Of a stretch of DNA of 64,000 bases, positions 10,687-22,239 are shown one piece after another. The translations under genes and the position numbers were made by a program. Each line of letters begins with the position of its first letter. The stretch's first letter is position 1. Below the pieces are notes generated by a model. That model had not been told where the DNA came from. It saw only the letters and a list, made by a program, of their open reading frames with translations, and ran no database searches. Source of the stretch: Polyodon spathula (lineage: Eukaryota > Chordata > Actinopteri > Acipenseriformes > Polyodontidae); contig NC_054558.1 in NCBI RefSeq assembly GCF_017654505.1, forward strand, positions 9,932,298 to 9,996,297, written 5' to 3'.

Positions 10687-11612
10687 TTAGGAAAGGGAGA
10701 TTGTGTCTAACTAACTTGCTTGATTTTTTTGAGGCTGCAACATCAATAATGGATAATAGCAAAGCATATGACATGGTTTATTTGGACTTCCAGAAAGCTT
10801 TTGACAAGGATTAATTCTCAAACTGAATGCAGTAGGGATTAAAGGAAACACATGTACATGGATTAGAGAGTGGTTAACATGTAGAAAACAGAAAGTACTG
10901 ATTAGAGGAGAAACATCAGAAATTGGAGAAGGAATCTATGAAAAAGACCTAGGAGTTTTTGTTGACTCAGAAATGTCTTCATCTAGACAATGTGGGGAAG
11001 CTATAAAAAAGGCTAACAAGATGCTCGGATACATTATGAAAAGTGTTGAATTTAAATCAAGGAAAGTAATGTTAAAACTGTATAATGCGTTACTAAGACC
11101 TCATCTTGAATATTGTGTTCAGTTCTGGTCACCTCGCTATAAAAAAGATATTGCTGCTCTAGAAAGAGTGCAAAGAAGAGCGACCAGAATTATTCCGAGT
11201 TTAAAAGGCATGTCATATGCAGACAGGCTAAAAGAATTGAATCTGTTCAGTCTTGAACAAAAAAGACTATGTGGCGACCTAATTCAAGCATTCAAAATTC
11301 TAAAAGGTATTGACAGTGTAGACCCAAGGGACTTTTTCAGCCTGAAAAAAAGAAACAAGGATCTGGGGTCACAAATGGAAATTAGACAAAGGGGCATTCA
11401 GAACAGAAAATAGGAGGCACTTTTTTACACAGAGACTCGTGAGGGTCTGGAATCAACTCCCCAGTAATGTTGTTGAAGCTGACACCCTGGGATCCTTCAA
11501 GAAGCTGCTTGATGAGATTCTGGGATCAATAAGCTACTAACAACCAAACGAGCAAGATGGGCCAAATGGCCTCCTCTCGTTTGTAAACTTTCTTATGTTC
11601 TTATGTTCTTAT
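10687..11612 (+). mobile_element. CR1-clade LINE copy 1, 5'-truncated
   Basis: Starts inside ORF2 at TTAGGAAAGGGAGATTGTG (compare 46811 in copy 4) and ends in the family tail with GGCC hairpin and TTCTTATG repeats. Two deletions stand out against copy 4. About 13 bp is lost in the KAFDKVPHKR region near 10807. About 300 bp is lost at 10920, joining CATCAGAA to ATTGGAGAAGG across shared GAA. The second removes the GVPQGS and FADD motifs, so the copy cannot encode an active enzyme. It shares the ACTCGTGAGG variant and an extra A in a late A run with copy 2. Confidence 0.9.
10973..11413 (+). pseudogene. CR1 ORF2 fragment: C-terminal reverse-transcriptase region
   Basis: The 146-codon frame covers the thumb and C-terminal part of ORF2: MSSSRQCGEAIKKANK, LYNALLRPHLEYC, WSPRYKKDIAALERVQRRAT. 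It corresponds to roughly residues 345-490 of the 534-residue frame in copy 5. The catalytic core is missing because of the 300-bp deletion just upstream. It goes out of frame at AAAAAAAGAAACAAGG, where copies 4 and 5 have one A fewer. It encodes no product of its own. Confidence 0.85.
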
Positions 11613-12009
11613 TTCGTACCCTGAAGTGGAGATGAAATGCGTGGAAGGCAGACCCTGGAATCTAGTGGACCTTGATGGCGGGCAAGCTTCGAGCGCTTGT
11701 ATTGTTGAAGACATGGAACAGCTGGAGGAAGCAGCACAAATCAATTAAGTATTCAATGAGTAGTGTTGTAATCCTCTTATGAACTTGAGAATAAGCAGAC
11801 ATTAAAGTAAAATTAATGATTTGGTGTAAGCGGAATATAAGAAAAGTATCATTGCTTTCAATTCAATTTCGATTTGAGTTAATGAACACTATAGTATCTG
11901 TTTGTATGTGATTTCTACAAATTGATGTGGGTTTCATCAGGCAATTATCATTCTGCGTTTAGAAGCTAGAATCCAAATTTAGCTGTCTTGATAATAGATA
12001 ATTCTTCAT
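11613..12009. other. Spacer between inverted CR1 copies 1 and 2
   Basis: About 400 bp of unique-looking sequence without a gene. It is the potential loop of an inverted repeat formed by the 3' ends of the two flanking CR1 copies. Confidence 0.6.
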
Positions 12010-12211
12010 AGGTTAAGAACATAAGAACATAAGAAAGTTTACAAATGAGAGGAGGCCATTCGGCCCATCTTGCTCGTTTGGTTGTTAGTAGCTTATTGAT
12101 CCCAGAATCTCATCAAGCAGCTTCTTGAAGGATCCCAGGGTGTCAGCTTCAACAACATTACTGGGGAGTTGATTCCAGACCCTCACGAGTCTCTGTGTAA
12201 AAAAGTGCCTC

Positions 12212-13215
12212 CTATTTTCTGTTCTGAATGCCCCTTTGTCTAATTTCCATTTGTGACCCCAGATCCTTGTTTCTTTTTTTCAGGCTGAAAAAGTCCCTTG
12301 GGTCTACACTGTCAATACCTTTTAGAATTTTGAATGCTTGAATTAGGTCGCCACATAGTCTTTTTTGTTCAAGACTGAACAGATTCAATTCTTTTAGCCT
12401 GTCTGCATATGACATGCCTTTTAAACTCGGAATAATTCTGGTCGCTCTTCTTTGCACTCTTTCTAGAGCAGCAATATCTTTTTTATAGCGAGGTGACCAG
12501 AACTGAACACAATATTCAAGATGAGGTCTTACTAGTGCATTGTACAGTTTTAACATTACTTCCCTTGATTTAAATTCAACACTTTCACAATGTATCCAAG
12601 CATCTTTTTAGCCTTTTTTATAGCTTCCCCACATTGTCTAGATGAAGACATTTCTGAGTCAACAAAAACTCCTAGGTCTTTTTCATAGATTCCTTCTCCA
12701 ATTTCAGTATCTCCCATATGATATTTATAATGTACATTTTTATTTCCTACGTGCAGTACCTTACACTTTTCTCTATTAAATGTCATTTGCCATGTGTCTG
12801 CCCAGTTCTGAATCTTGTCTAGATCATTTTGAATGACCTTTGTTGCTACAATAGTGTTTGCCACTCCTCCTATTTTTGTGTCGTCTGCAAATTTAACAAG
12901 TTTGCTTACTATACCAGAATCTAAATCATTAATGTAGATTAGGAATAGCAGAGGACCTAATACTGATCCCTGTGGTACACCACTGGTTACCACACTCCAT
13001 TCTGAGGTTTCTCCTCTAATCAGTACTTTCTGTTTTCTACATGTTAACCACTCCCTAATCCATGTACATGTGTTTCCTTGAATCCCAACTGCGTTCAGTT
13101 TGAGAATTAATCTTTTGAGCGGGACTTCAAAAGCTTTCTGGAAATCTAAATATACCGTGTCATATGCTTTGCAATTATCCATTATCGATGTTGCATCCTC
13201 AAAAAAATCAAGCAA
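12212..13215 (-). pseudogene. CR1 ORF2 reverse-transcriptase fragment (copy 2)
   Basis: Two abutting frames (13215-12556 and 12556-12212) cover RT motif A (VYLDFQKAFE), motif B ([13 protein letters not shown]), motif C (KFADDTK) and the C-terminal part. A one-base loss in the CACTTTT run near 12590 separates them, and a +1 A near 12275 gives the ending seen in copy 1. The part upstream of motif A is deleted, so no active polymerase could be made. Confidence 0.85.
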
Positions 13216-13339
13216 GTTAGTTAGACACGATCACCCTTTCCTAAAACCATGTTGACTGTCTCCCAGGACCCTGTTACCATAAAGGTAATTTTAGGATGTA
13301 ATTGTTCTGCGCCTCTAGTACTACATTTTTGAAGAACAA

Positions 13340-14200
13340 CTATCCTTCTTCTGTGGGTGTTTTCTCTATTTTAATCCAATCTACCTCTGTTAGTCTCTGT
13401 TTCATACCTTCATAGTTTGCTTTTCTAAAATTGCAAACCTTAGCTTTAGTCATTACTTTTGGGGTTTTAAAGAACACTTCAAATGAGACCATGTTGTGGT
13501 CTGAGTTTGCTAGTGGTTCTCTGACCTCTGTTTTAATTATTCTATCTTCGTTATTTGAAAAGACTAAATCAAGGCATGCCTCCCCTCTAGTCGGTGCCTT
13601 GACAAATTGTGTTAGGAAGCAGTCATTTGTCATTTCCACCATTTCTATTTCATCCTTTGTGCTACCCACCGGGTTTTCCCATTTTATTTGGGGGAAGTTG
13701 AAATCCCCCATTAGTATGGCTTCTCCTTTGCTACACGCATTTCTAATGTCATTGTATAACAGATTATGTTGCTCACTGTCTGAATCTGGCATTCTATAGC
13801 ACGTTCCTATTATTATGCCCGTTGAATTTTTGTACGTTATTCTGACCCATATTGATTCGGCTTTATTTTCTTTGTCCATGTTTAACACCTGGGCTTCAAG
13901 ACTGTTTCTTATGTATAGCGCTACCCCTCCTCCTCTTCTGTCCTGCCTGTCTTTCCTATACAGTGTATACCCACAAATATTATATTCATCCCCATCACTC
14001 TCAGACAACCAAGTTTCTGTAACACCTATCACATCATAGTTACCTGTTAGTGCAGTAGCTTCAAGTTCTAGAATTTTGTTTCTGATACTTCTAGCATTTA
14101 GATAAATACATTTAATGGTTGTCTTACCTGAGTTGTTGTTCTTGTTTTGATGCGGTCTCCCTTCTGTTTTTTTGTTGATTTCTCCCCCCTTCCTTTCTAG
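13340..14200 (-). pseudogene. CR1 ORF2 endonuclease fragment (copy 2)
   Basis: An APE-type endonuclease frame is open from the ORF1 stop (14200) to 13340. Visible motifs are VTETWLSES (catalytic Glu), GGGVALYIRN, LMGDFNFP and LANSDHNM. Such domains nick target DNA for target-primed reverse transcription. It ends at TAG where copies 3 and 4 read TGG (EEGW), and soon after comes the large deletion. There is no ATG before the LMGDFN motif; the apparent first codon at 14032 is GTG. Confidence 0.8.
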
Positions 14201-14206
14201 TTTAAA
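14200..14206 (-). promoter_or_regulatory. TTTAAAC slippery heptamer at end of CR1 ORF1 (copy 2)
   Basis: Minus-strand T TTA AAC immediately before TAG, in the same phase as in copy 4 (45120-45126). The downstream -1 frame runs open into the endonuclease. Confidence 0.5.
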
Positions 14207-14349
14207 TGCTTCTGAACCTGCTTGAGGATCTTTTCTCCAAGTAGACTGGTTCCCTTGTTATTTAAGTGCAGTCCATCCCGTCTATACAGATAGTCCTCGT
14301 TGTAGAATGTGGTCCAATGATCAAGATAGGTGAAGCCTTCCCGTGTGCA

Positions 14350-15144
14350 TCACGTCTTCAGCCATGCGTTTTGATTAATTATTTCCAGCTGTCCAAATGG
14401 TCTTTTGCAAGGTGCCGGTAGTATACCAGAAAATATCACAGTTTTGGTTTTCTCTTTTAATTTCCTTCCTAGCTCTCTGAATTTGTTTTGCAGGGATTTT
14501 GGTCTGTCTCTTCCAATGTTGTTTGTACCGATGTGGACGACTACTACCGGGTCGTCTCCTGTTCGTTCTAGGAGCCTGTCCACGTTTTCAGTGATGTGCT
14601 TGACCGAGGCTCCCGGAAGGCAGCACACTGTTGTAGTAAGGGGGTCCAAACTGCGAATTGAACTTGCTATGTTTCTCAATATGGAGTCCCCAACAATCAT
14701 GACCTCCCTTCTTTTTGCTGTCTGGTTACCACTGTCAATGGGGTCCTGGATGTTGTTCCTTTCGTTCTCTTGTTGTTGGTTCTGCTCATCAAAATTCTGA
14801 AGTGACTCAAATTTGTTGGTTGTTTTGATTTCTGGTGGTTGTGTTTGAGGAAGTTTCTTTTTTTCCCTGCTTCTGCCTACCTGAACCCAGCTGTTCTGAC
14901 CTTCTATCTCTCTGGTGGCTTTCAGTCTGTTAGAGGTGATGCAGACTTCCATGAATTGTGGGTGTGCAGGTTCCTCAAGATCCTGTTGCTGTCTCACTTC
15001 TTCCAGCTCCATTTCTAGCATACTTACTAGTTTATGCAAATCCTGGATCGCGCTGCACTTTACGCACACTTGGTTTAGCTCCGCTGGGTTTTCTCGGATT
15101 TCCCACATCAAGCAGGTGTCACAGATTACTGGCTTGAAGACCAT
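14350..15144 (-). CDS. CR1 ORF1 (finger, coiled coil, esterase), stopped before its last catalytic motif
   Basis: 264 codons, open from the ATG after an oligo-A tract in the leader. Residues 8, 11, 27 and 30 are Cys (CDTC...CVKC), a probable zinc-binding finger. A Leu/Glu-rich coiled-coil stretch follows at about residues 36-60. The SGNH-hydrolase block starts at VGDSILRN (Ser nucleophile) and includes HIGTNNIGRD. CR1 ORF1 esterases are known in this clade; their role in retrotransposition is poorly defined. A TGA replaces the Trp codon of copy 4 after AWLKT, so the DGLH block lies past the stop. The same TGA occurs in copy 3. The frame is otherwise intact, unlike copies 3 and 4. Confidence 0.75.
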   Translation of the reverse strand: MVFKPVICDTCLMWEIRENPAELNQVCVKCSAIQDLHKLVSMLEMELEEVRQQQDLEEPAHPQFMEVCITSNRLKATREIEGQNSWVQVGRSREKKKLPQTQPPEIKTTNKFESLQNFDEQNQQQENERNNIQDPIDSGNQTAKRREVMIVGDSILRNIASSIRSLDPLTTTVCCLPGASVKHITENVDRLLERTGDDPVVVVHIGTNNIGRDRPKSLQNKFRELGRKLKEKTKTVIFSGILPAPCKRPFGQLEIINQNAWLKT

Positions 15145-15547
15145 GTTGAGGTTTTTTTTTTTTTAAGTTTAGTTTCTTCTGCAGCCGTCAGCCTGCTTTC
15201 AAACTGCTTCTAAACTGCTTTGTACTTTTCCACGCCTGTACTTCTCCCACTCGCTGTCGCTGGGAAGACTGACTTGTTTAACTGCGTTGTTCTGCTGTGC
15301 TATTTGCTCCTCCCCTCGCCCGTGTCTCAGTACGACGTTGAATTTGAATCAGCTGCTCCGAGTTTCAGCTTGTTTGTTATCAGAAAAACAGACGCAGCTG
15401 TTTGACTTTGAGCTGCTGCTGTGTTTCCCCAATGTCCTCTGTTTTCTGATTAAAGCATATTCAAGATGCACTTTCTCCTTACTGCTTCTAAACTGCTCTG
15501 TACCTTTCCACACCTGTACTTCTCCCATTCGCTGTCGCTGGGAAGAC

Positions 15548-15598
15548 TACCAGCTAAATGATTTATTAACTCTTTATAACATAGGTTTTTAATATATT

Positions 15599-15636
<38 letters not shown>

Positions 15637-15704
15637 TTATAAAACCTTAATAAGCAGCACCTTAATAAACTGTCACCAATTATTTTAAATTGAAACAATA
15701 ATTT
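15548..15704. mobile_element. Right half of a MITE, cut by CR1 copy 2
   Basis: From TAAATGATTTATTAACTCTTT through a TA repeat (15603-15632) to CCTTAATAAACTGTCACCAA and ATTATTTTAAATTG it parallels 17470-17655. The left end is absent because CR1 sequence starts at 15547. Confidence 0.65.
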
Positions 15705-17249
15705 TAGCTGTTTCTGTATTATTATTTTTATTATTACCGCCTAGACATAACATAACACAAAATGGTGATGGTGCTGCATTGAAAAATTACAATACTTACA
15801 GAAGGACAGTCAATTCTCGTCAATACGAACTTCAAGGGACAAGAAACTCATGTTGCATAATACCACTAATTTGTATGGACGCAAAGACAGTCTTTACCTC
15901 GCAAGTGTGAGAATTGCCTTCTGAACCAAAACTATATATAGGAGACTGATTTAACGATGCTTTGATTCAAAATATTCTTGAAAGTGATTATTTGTGTTAC
16001 TAATGATACCCCTGTTAAGACTAACCTTCATCTTAAATAGCTGTCAGGAATGCAGTTGTAACCTTAAGGGAATCTCCCATAGATTGCATTGAATCACTAA
16101 TCTCTAATCAACCAGCGGGAGTGGGGGTGTTGTTGTTTGAACCTTATTTTCTGTACTGTTTAGTTTAGTTAATCCTTCCTTTCTGTATTATCTTCATTTA
16201 GTTGTTGCACCTTTAATTTTCCTTTATTTAGTTTTATTTCTAATAAAACTGTTACTTTGTATTCAATAGAAACAGGGTCTAGTCTAATTATTTCAATAAG
16301 GGTCGGGTTCGACATGATTTGAATTCAAAACAAGGTATTCAATTATTATAATTTAAACTAATCAAAATACAAATAAACCTTGCACACTACAAACGTCTCT
16401 GATTTCAGTAATTTTTCAAGGTATGTGAGAGGGGAGGATAATGAGTAGAACTGTCTTTTTGTGTTTTTCTGTAGAGTTTATGAACCGCTAAAAAGACATT
16501 ATTTTAAGTGACAAAGTTGGGGTGACTGAGTATAAAGACAGCGATTATTATTTATTTTTTGGAGGTGTGTATTTAGTTTTTTGCTGCTATCTTCCAGTTC
16601 ATTTAATTATTCTACTTACTACTTTAGGATTTTTTGCAGGTAACTGGTAGCTCAGTTTCATAGTTACAGCTATGCATCTGTAACTGTAAAAGCAAGAAGG
16701 CTACCGTCCCATACTCTAAATTCTGTGAGGGAAGAGTGATTTAGACTATGTGACAAGGCTCCAACTCTACGTGTCAAGGCTCCAACTGTCAGTATCCATC
16801 CATATAGTATATAAAATGAAAGGCAGTTTAACCCTTTCCGAATCTATAGTGGGGCCCCCTCCTTCACCCCCAAATAAAAAATGTGTTTCTGTCAAAAAGC
16901 TTTTCAGAACCATACAGTAGCCCCTCGCTAAACCACATATGTTGTCTGACATTAAGAGGTGTCGAGTTTAAAAAAAAATACAATAAAATCGCACACACAT
17001 ACATTTATTGTGCTCAATGTTTAAATGCATAAATCACTGAAATAACACTAATGTGCTTTGGCTAGGCTACACATTACATTAAGAAAAAATATATACATCT
17101 GTACACTAGTACGCCTATATAGTATACAGTACAGTAGTAAAATTAAACAACTAGCACACTTTTTTTTACTTTAGCCTACTGGTAACACAAAATAAATCAT
17201 GCTGCTGCCCTGTACACATAATGCTGCACACTGCGAATGAAAGATTATT
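15705..17249. other. Non-coding
   Basis: No gene recognised. TACAGTAGCCCCTCGCTAAA at about 16912 resembles the end of pogo/Tigger-type elements, but no partner end was found. TTTAACCCTTTCC at 16827 resembles a piggyBac end, also unpaired. Confidence 0.35.
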
Positions 17250-17515
17250 TGGTAACACTTTATATTAAGGCAATACTTATTAATGTTTTATAAATATATA
17301 ATAGATGCTTAATAACTATGTTATAGAGAGTTAATAAAGCATTGTAGGTGCTTTATAACCATGCAATAGCCATAGACAGGATTACATTTAAACATCCCAA
17401 AGTACATATGTGGCAAAAAACTGTTCCATTTATAAAAAAATAATTCTATCAATGGTTATTACATGGTTATAAACCATCTAAATGATTTATTAACTCTTTA
17501 ACATTATTAGTTATA

Positions 17516-17585
<70 letters not shown>

Positions 17586-17629
17586 TTATATTTGGAAATT
17601 TTAAACAGCACCTTAATAAAGTGTCACCA
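17250..17629. mobile_element. MITE with TGGTAACACTTTATATTAAGG-type inverted ends
   Basis: The left end TGGTAACACTTTATATTAAG pairs with the right end CTTAATAAAGTGTCACCA. ATTATT stands on both sides (17244-17249, 17630-17635), a possible 6-bp target duplication. However, the copy at 15548 shares about 26 bases beyond this right edge, so the true end may be further out. The inside holds a TA repeat at 17518-17578. This end sequence is frequent among non-autonomous fish DNA elements. Confidence 0.65.
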
Positions 17630-17655
17630 ATTATTTTAAATTGAAACAATAATTT

Positions 17656-20600
17656 TCGACAAAGACTGAGTTTCAAGTATACCGAAAATAAATAAATAAG
17701 CTATTATTCCCAACGAAAACACTGTGACCAGGACATTTAAAGTTTTATAGTAATCAAGTTTTACTGAGGCTTAAAACGGGCGCGAAGTGTGTCTTTCATT
17801 CACGACTACATAAAAAAACAACATATGAATCCAAATTAACATGTATTTATTCTAAAGTAATACAAAAATGACTACAAAAGATTTAGAAGTGAGTAGTTTT
17901 TCAAGATTTCCGATTATACCGTAAATTTATAGTATAATTGTAAATCTTGAAAAAGGCATGAGGCTGATAGAAGGGATTGATATTTTTAAATGTTGATGTG
18001 TGAAAACCAAAGCTCACAAGCAACACTGCTTAATGGGAGTGTCAGAGACAGCAACAATAGTGTCTGAATGCTTAAGTCCGGATTGCTGGTTATTACAATA
18101 TGTAACAAATCACCACCCATTCTCTATTTATTTCAATAGCCTACCATTAAATTCCAACCCTGGGGATTCGAAAGCAAAAAGCACTTCTGCACTTGTTGAT
18201 CACGTCAGCTTGATGGCACAATGGTATTTATAGAAGGATATAACCAAGGAGAAAACTATTATTATAAGTAAAATACTTAAGTAAATGTATTTTTATAAAC
18301 TCATGTTTAAATATAACGGCTCTCAAACAGACAGATCCTCTCATCCATGCTTGGGAAGTGATCTTCCACAACATCCCTCTTCTCGGAATGGACAGCTTGT
18401 AAAGGAAATTCATGGTTAAATTCATTTTAATATAAGCATTTCTCAGATATTTAATTCTGTTGTCTGTGTGACACGCTGTGGTGGTTGTGTTATTAACACT
18501 GATTCCAGAACATATTTAGCCAGATCTCTACAAAGGTTGTAGATACGGCACAGACCACAAACTGTGTTAATTCTTTGAAGCTCACCTTCCAAAATGTTAT
18601 CTGATTGTCGTCTCCTAAGGGGGTCATAAAACTTATCAAGGCATGCTAAGCTACAATGCAGTTGTATCATTATTGTGTTAAAAGTTAGTAAAAATGCTTT
18701 AAGAATCTTTTTTAATTACATAAATTGTGGAGTTTAGGATTTTAGTTTAATAGTTAGTTTAGGATTTTAGTTTAATAGTTAATTTAAGTAAGTTTCCCAA
18801 TAAATCTGAAGTGTTTTAAATGAATATTATAAACTTAACTTTTTTAATATTATCCTTTGATTGTATTATGACGTGTTTTATATGCTTGTAATCATAATTT
18901 TGTATAGATAATGAAACTGAAATTTGTATGCTTCTCCAATGAATGTAACTCAAGTTATATTGAATAGGGGGCTTAAATGATCAATTTAAAATCCTTTGAT
19001 AACAAAATAGGCAGATACATTAAATTTTTAACACACCCTTTTTGTGTGTCACGCAAATGTCTATCAAATACTGTGAACCAGTGGAAGGACCGACAAGGAT
19101 TTGTTTACAGTACAGGGGAACACCTATACATCATGTAATTTAAACTCAAAACAAGGATTTTCATGCTCTCTGCTCTTCTCTGGACTATCTGGATGCTCTG
19201 GATTCACTTGCTGGATTCACTCTTCAAAACATCTCATCACTCTCAACTAATCAAACTCTGAAGTTCTTCAACGAAGACACAATGACGTAATCTTCAAAGC
19301 TGTCCCAGAGAAGATGGGCTGTCTTCAGAACGATGAAAGTTTTTGCCTACAGTCAGACTTCACAGAGATAGTGCACTGTGCTGCTAACTTATACAGAGAG
19401 GACGACAAAGAAGACTTTGTTTTGTTATCAAACTTATATTGTGTGTTTACAAGTAACTGAACTGAAGCCATGTTTTTTATATCGTCACATGCGTATTTAG
19501 CCACATGGAAGCTGGTGCATGTATACATAATGCGTGATGAACTATTAAGACTGATTCACTAATGCAGAATTCTATGACTAGAGAGCACATCAAGGATTTA
19601 TTATGAACATTTAACAATGCATTACTTTTCCTTGAATGTTTTATTTTTTTTCTTCTTCTTTATAAATATGTTTTTAACTATGAAGCCTAACCTTTGTTAT
19701 TCTTCCTCTGAGAATATGAATACATGTAATAATTTGAATTGTTAGGTTTCTTTTTGTCTTATAACAAATACACATTTATGATTGATTTGAAATACTTAAA
19801 CATACATAATATTAATTGTTAATCTCTTTTCATCATGAATCTAGGGATAGTTAAACCAGAATCGTTAGTTCTTATTGAGGTATTATTTTTATTATGGTTA
19901 ATAATTACATTAGGAGCTATAATGGGTATTTTCTTTAATGGTAATTGGCAAGGACACAGTTGTGACATAAACCCTAGATGTACAACATAAATATGCACGA
20001 CAAGCTCAATCAAGAACCCTGCTATCATTGGTTGATTCAAGTGCCCATTAAAAGAAAATGATTGATATTATGAGTGATTCCATCTATAGCTCTGCGGTTT
20101 TTTTTTTTTTTTTTTTTTTTTTTAATAAAACCTTGAAACAGCTAATGATAGAACTAGCAGGAATTAACTTTTTTTTTTATTGAATTGGAACTGGCCTTGA
20201 AATATGGGGCCTGGTATTTAATTATGGTCAGCGATAATAAGCTCAGTTAATCCTAGGAGCGTTGACAGATCCCAGAGAAGTTGAGATTCAATAGAAACTC
20301 TGGAGGTTAGGCAGGTGTGGGTCACAGCCAGATAATATGCTTGACCTTGTGAGCGTGAGCACCCTCACTGCCTATATGAAAAATGCTTTCATGTTAAAAA
20401 TGTGCTGGCGGTACGCAGTTGCGTGTTTAAAACAATATGGAACTATGCATGCATACATGTGTACCAGTTATGTGAACCCCTGATTATAATGATTAGAATG
20501 AGAATTGCTTCTCTCATGGTGTAAGGACTTAGTCTAGGCAGTCAGAACTTCATAGTCCCAAACTACACAGAATGTGTGTCTTATACTCGAAGGTTCATAA

Positions 20601-22018
20601 GGGGCGTCTCTCACAGTACATACATTTTTTATGAATTGATGAATGTTTTTTTTTTTTATGTGAAAAATGTATATAGGATTAATTGCTCTAAAACCAATGA
20701 ACCGTGCAGGAACTTACTTAGAGGAACTGCAGTAAACTTCAACGTCATAATAACATTTTAGTACAGAATATTTTAATTGGTTATTTCATGGGTTAGTGTA
20801 ACGCTAGTTTTATCAGACTTAAATTAACTTGAACTGGTGAAACAACCTATGCTGAAAGGTTTTTATTCTCAAATGAAAGCATTTTTGTGATTGAAATTAT
20901 TTTTTTTTAATTTTAAGAAATACAATTCATGGATACATCTCACAAATTTATTCATTAAATTTGTGATCAGGAAAATGTGTGGACAACTTTAACTCCATAC
21001 TGGATACAGCTAAATGCAGTAAAAATGTTTCAGTTAATAATACCAACTGACCAGTGATTAGGTATTCACGTAATGTCTAACTACTGTTTTTGCTGAACAT
21101 TTTATGCATTTTGTGAAATACCTGAGTGAATCAATCTGATTTGTAGTAGCAGGGCACAGAACTTGTTTGAGTAAATTTGCTGGCACTAATGAATTCTGCA
21201 GGCTGATTGGAAGTAACAGGATGTAACAGTGCATGCTGTTGTCAATCTAGTACAATTTACAATACCCGCTGTGTTAAATTATTAGATGTAAACTATATAA
21301 GAGACCATATAAGTAAAGCCTATAGCATGATATATTACCCATTAGTGTGTGATATCTTTTCATTTTTTATTAATTACATTAATTACTAGCGAGTAAAATT
21401 CTCATGAGGTGGAATTTGTCTCAATGAAGTATACATCCTTTAAATGCCCATATTCTTACAATTCTTTATGTTAGTGTATGACAGGTGGCTTAAAAATGTG
21501 GTATTGAATAATGGGATACATTGCTAATAATGGCATAAAGTGCTGGTCTAATTTAATTTAGCAGATTTCTTTTATTAATATTGAAAAACTGATCATTAAT
21601 TTAGACTGTCTGTATAAGTCTCTGTAGTTACTATAGAAAAATATTAAATATTATCATCAAAGGAAAGTTATTAGTGTTGAACTTTGTAAGAAGTAAACTG
21701 CCTCTGCCTGCCTCTAGCACTGTGTTACACTAACGGTACAACAGAGAATGGGAGTAAATCCCTTGATCTGCAACATGAGTACATTTATTTGGTGAAGCAA
21801 TGTGTCACCTGATCTACTAAGACCTATATAAGCTATGTGAGAGTTGTGTGCAACTATTCAGCAACAGTCAATGGAATGCAAAAGGATCTCTTTAGCTTCA
21901 CAAGGGGCATGATAGTGGGTGCAACCACCTGGTCCCTCAGCGCAAGGGCTGTGTTGACCAATGTGTCCATCAAGACAGTCTCCTGGTTGTTCCTGGAATA
22001 GTAACATTTGCAGAAAAT
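17656..22018. other. Non-coding, AT-rich
   Basis: 4.3 kb with no convincing gene. It holds a 30-bp direct duplication (about 18733-18785, TTTAGGATTTTAGTTTAATA), a T run at 20098-20123 and scattered short frames without motifs (for example 18228-18670 minus). I see no transposon protein or RNA gene. Confidence 0.4.
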
Positions 22019-22239
22019 CCCTTCCCATCACATACAATATTCTCTGTGTCCTTACCCATCACATACAATATTCTCTGTGTCCTTACCCATCACATACAAT
22101 ATTCTCTGTGTCCCTACCCATCATGTACAATATTCTCTGTGTCCCTACCCATCAGGTACAATATTCTCTGCGTTCCTACCCATCACGTACAATATTCTCT
22201 GTGTCCCTGTCCATCACATACAATATTCTCTGTGTCCCT
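22019..22239. repeat. 31-bp minisatellite, left half (7 units)
   Basis: The unit is CCTACCCATCACATACAATA followed by TTCTCTGTGTC. Frames of 76-100 codons here are artefacts. The array continues at 23057 after an inserted LTR. Confidence 0.95.

Larger units (their letters stand above)
12010..15547 (-). mobile_element. CR1-clade LINE copy 2, long but internally deleted
   Basis: Read on the minus strand it has the 5' UTR (15547-15145), ORF1 (15144 down), endonuclease, part of the reverse transcriptase and the 3' tail (12010). About 740 bp is missing near 13290, where GGTAATTTT joins directly to the region before AATTGTTCTGCG in copy 3 coordinates; this removes the linker and N-terminal RT. The 5' junction abuts a MITE fragment whose left half is missing, so the LINE either inserted into it or recombined with it. 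Confidence 0.9.

Noticed and set aside
16827..16840. Second piggyBac element starting TTTAACCCTTTCC
   Set aside because: No matching AAAGGGTTAA end was found within a plausible distance.
18228..18670. Possible host exon on the minus strand
   Set aside because: Two frames without recognisable motifs, codon bias or splice context; not supportable.
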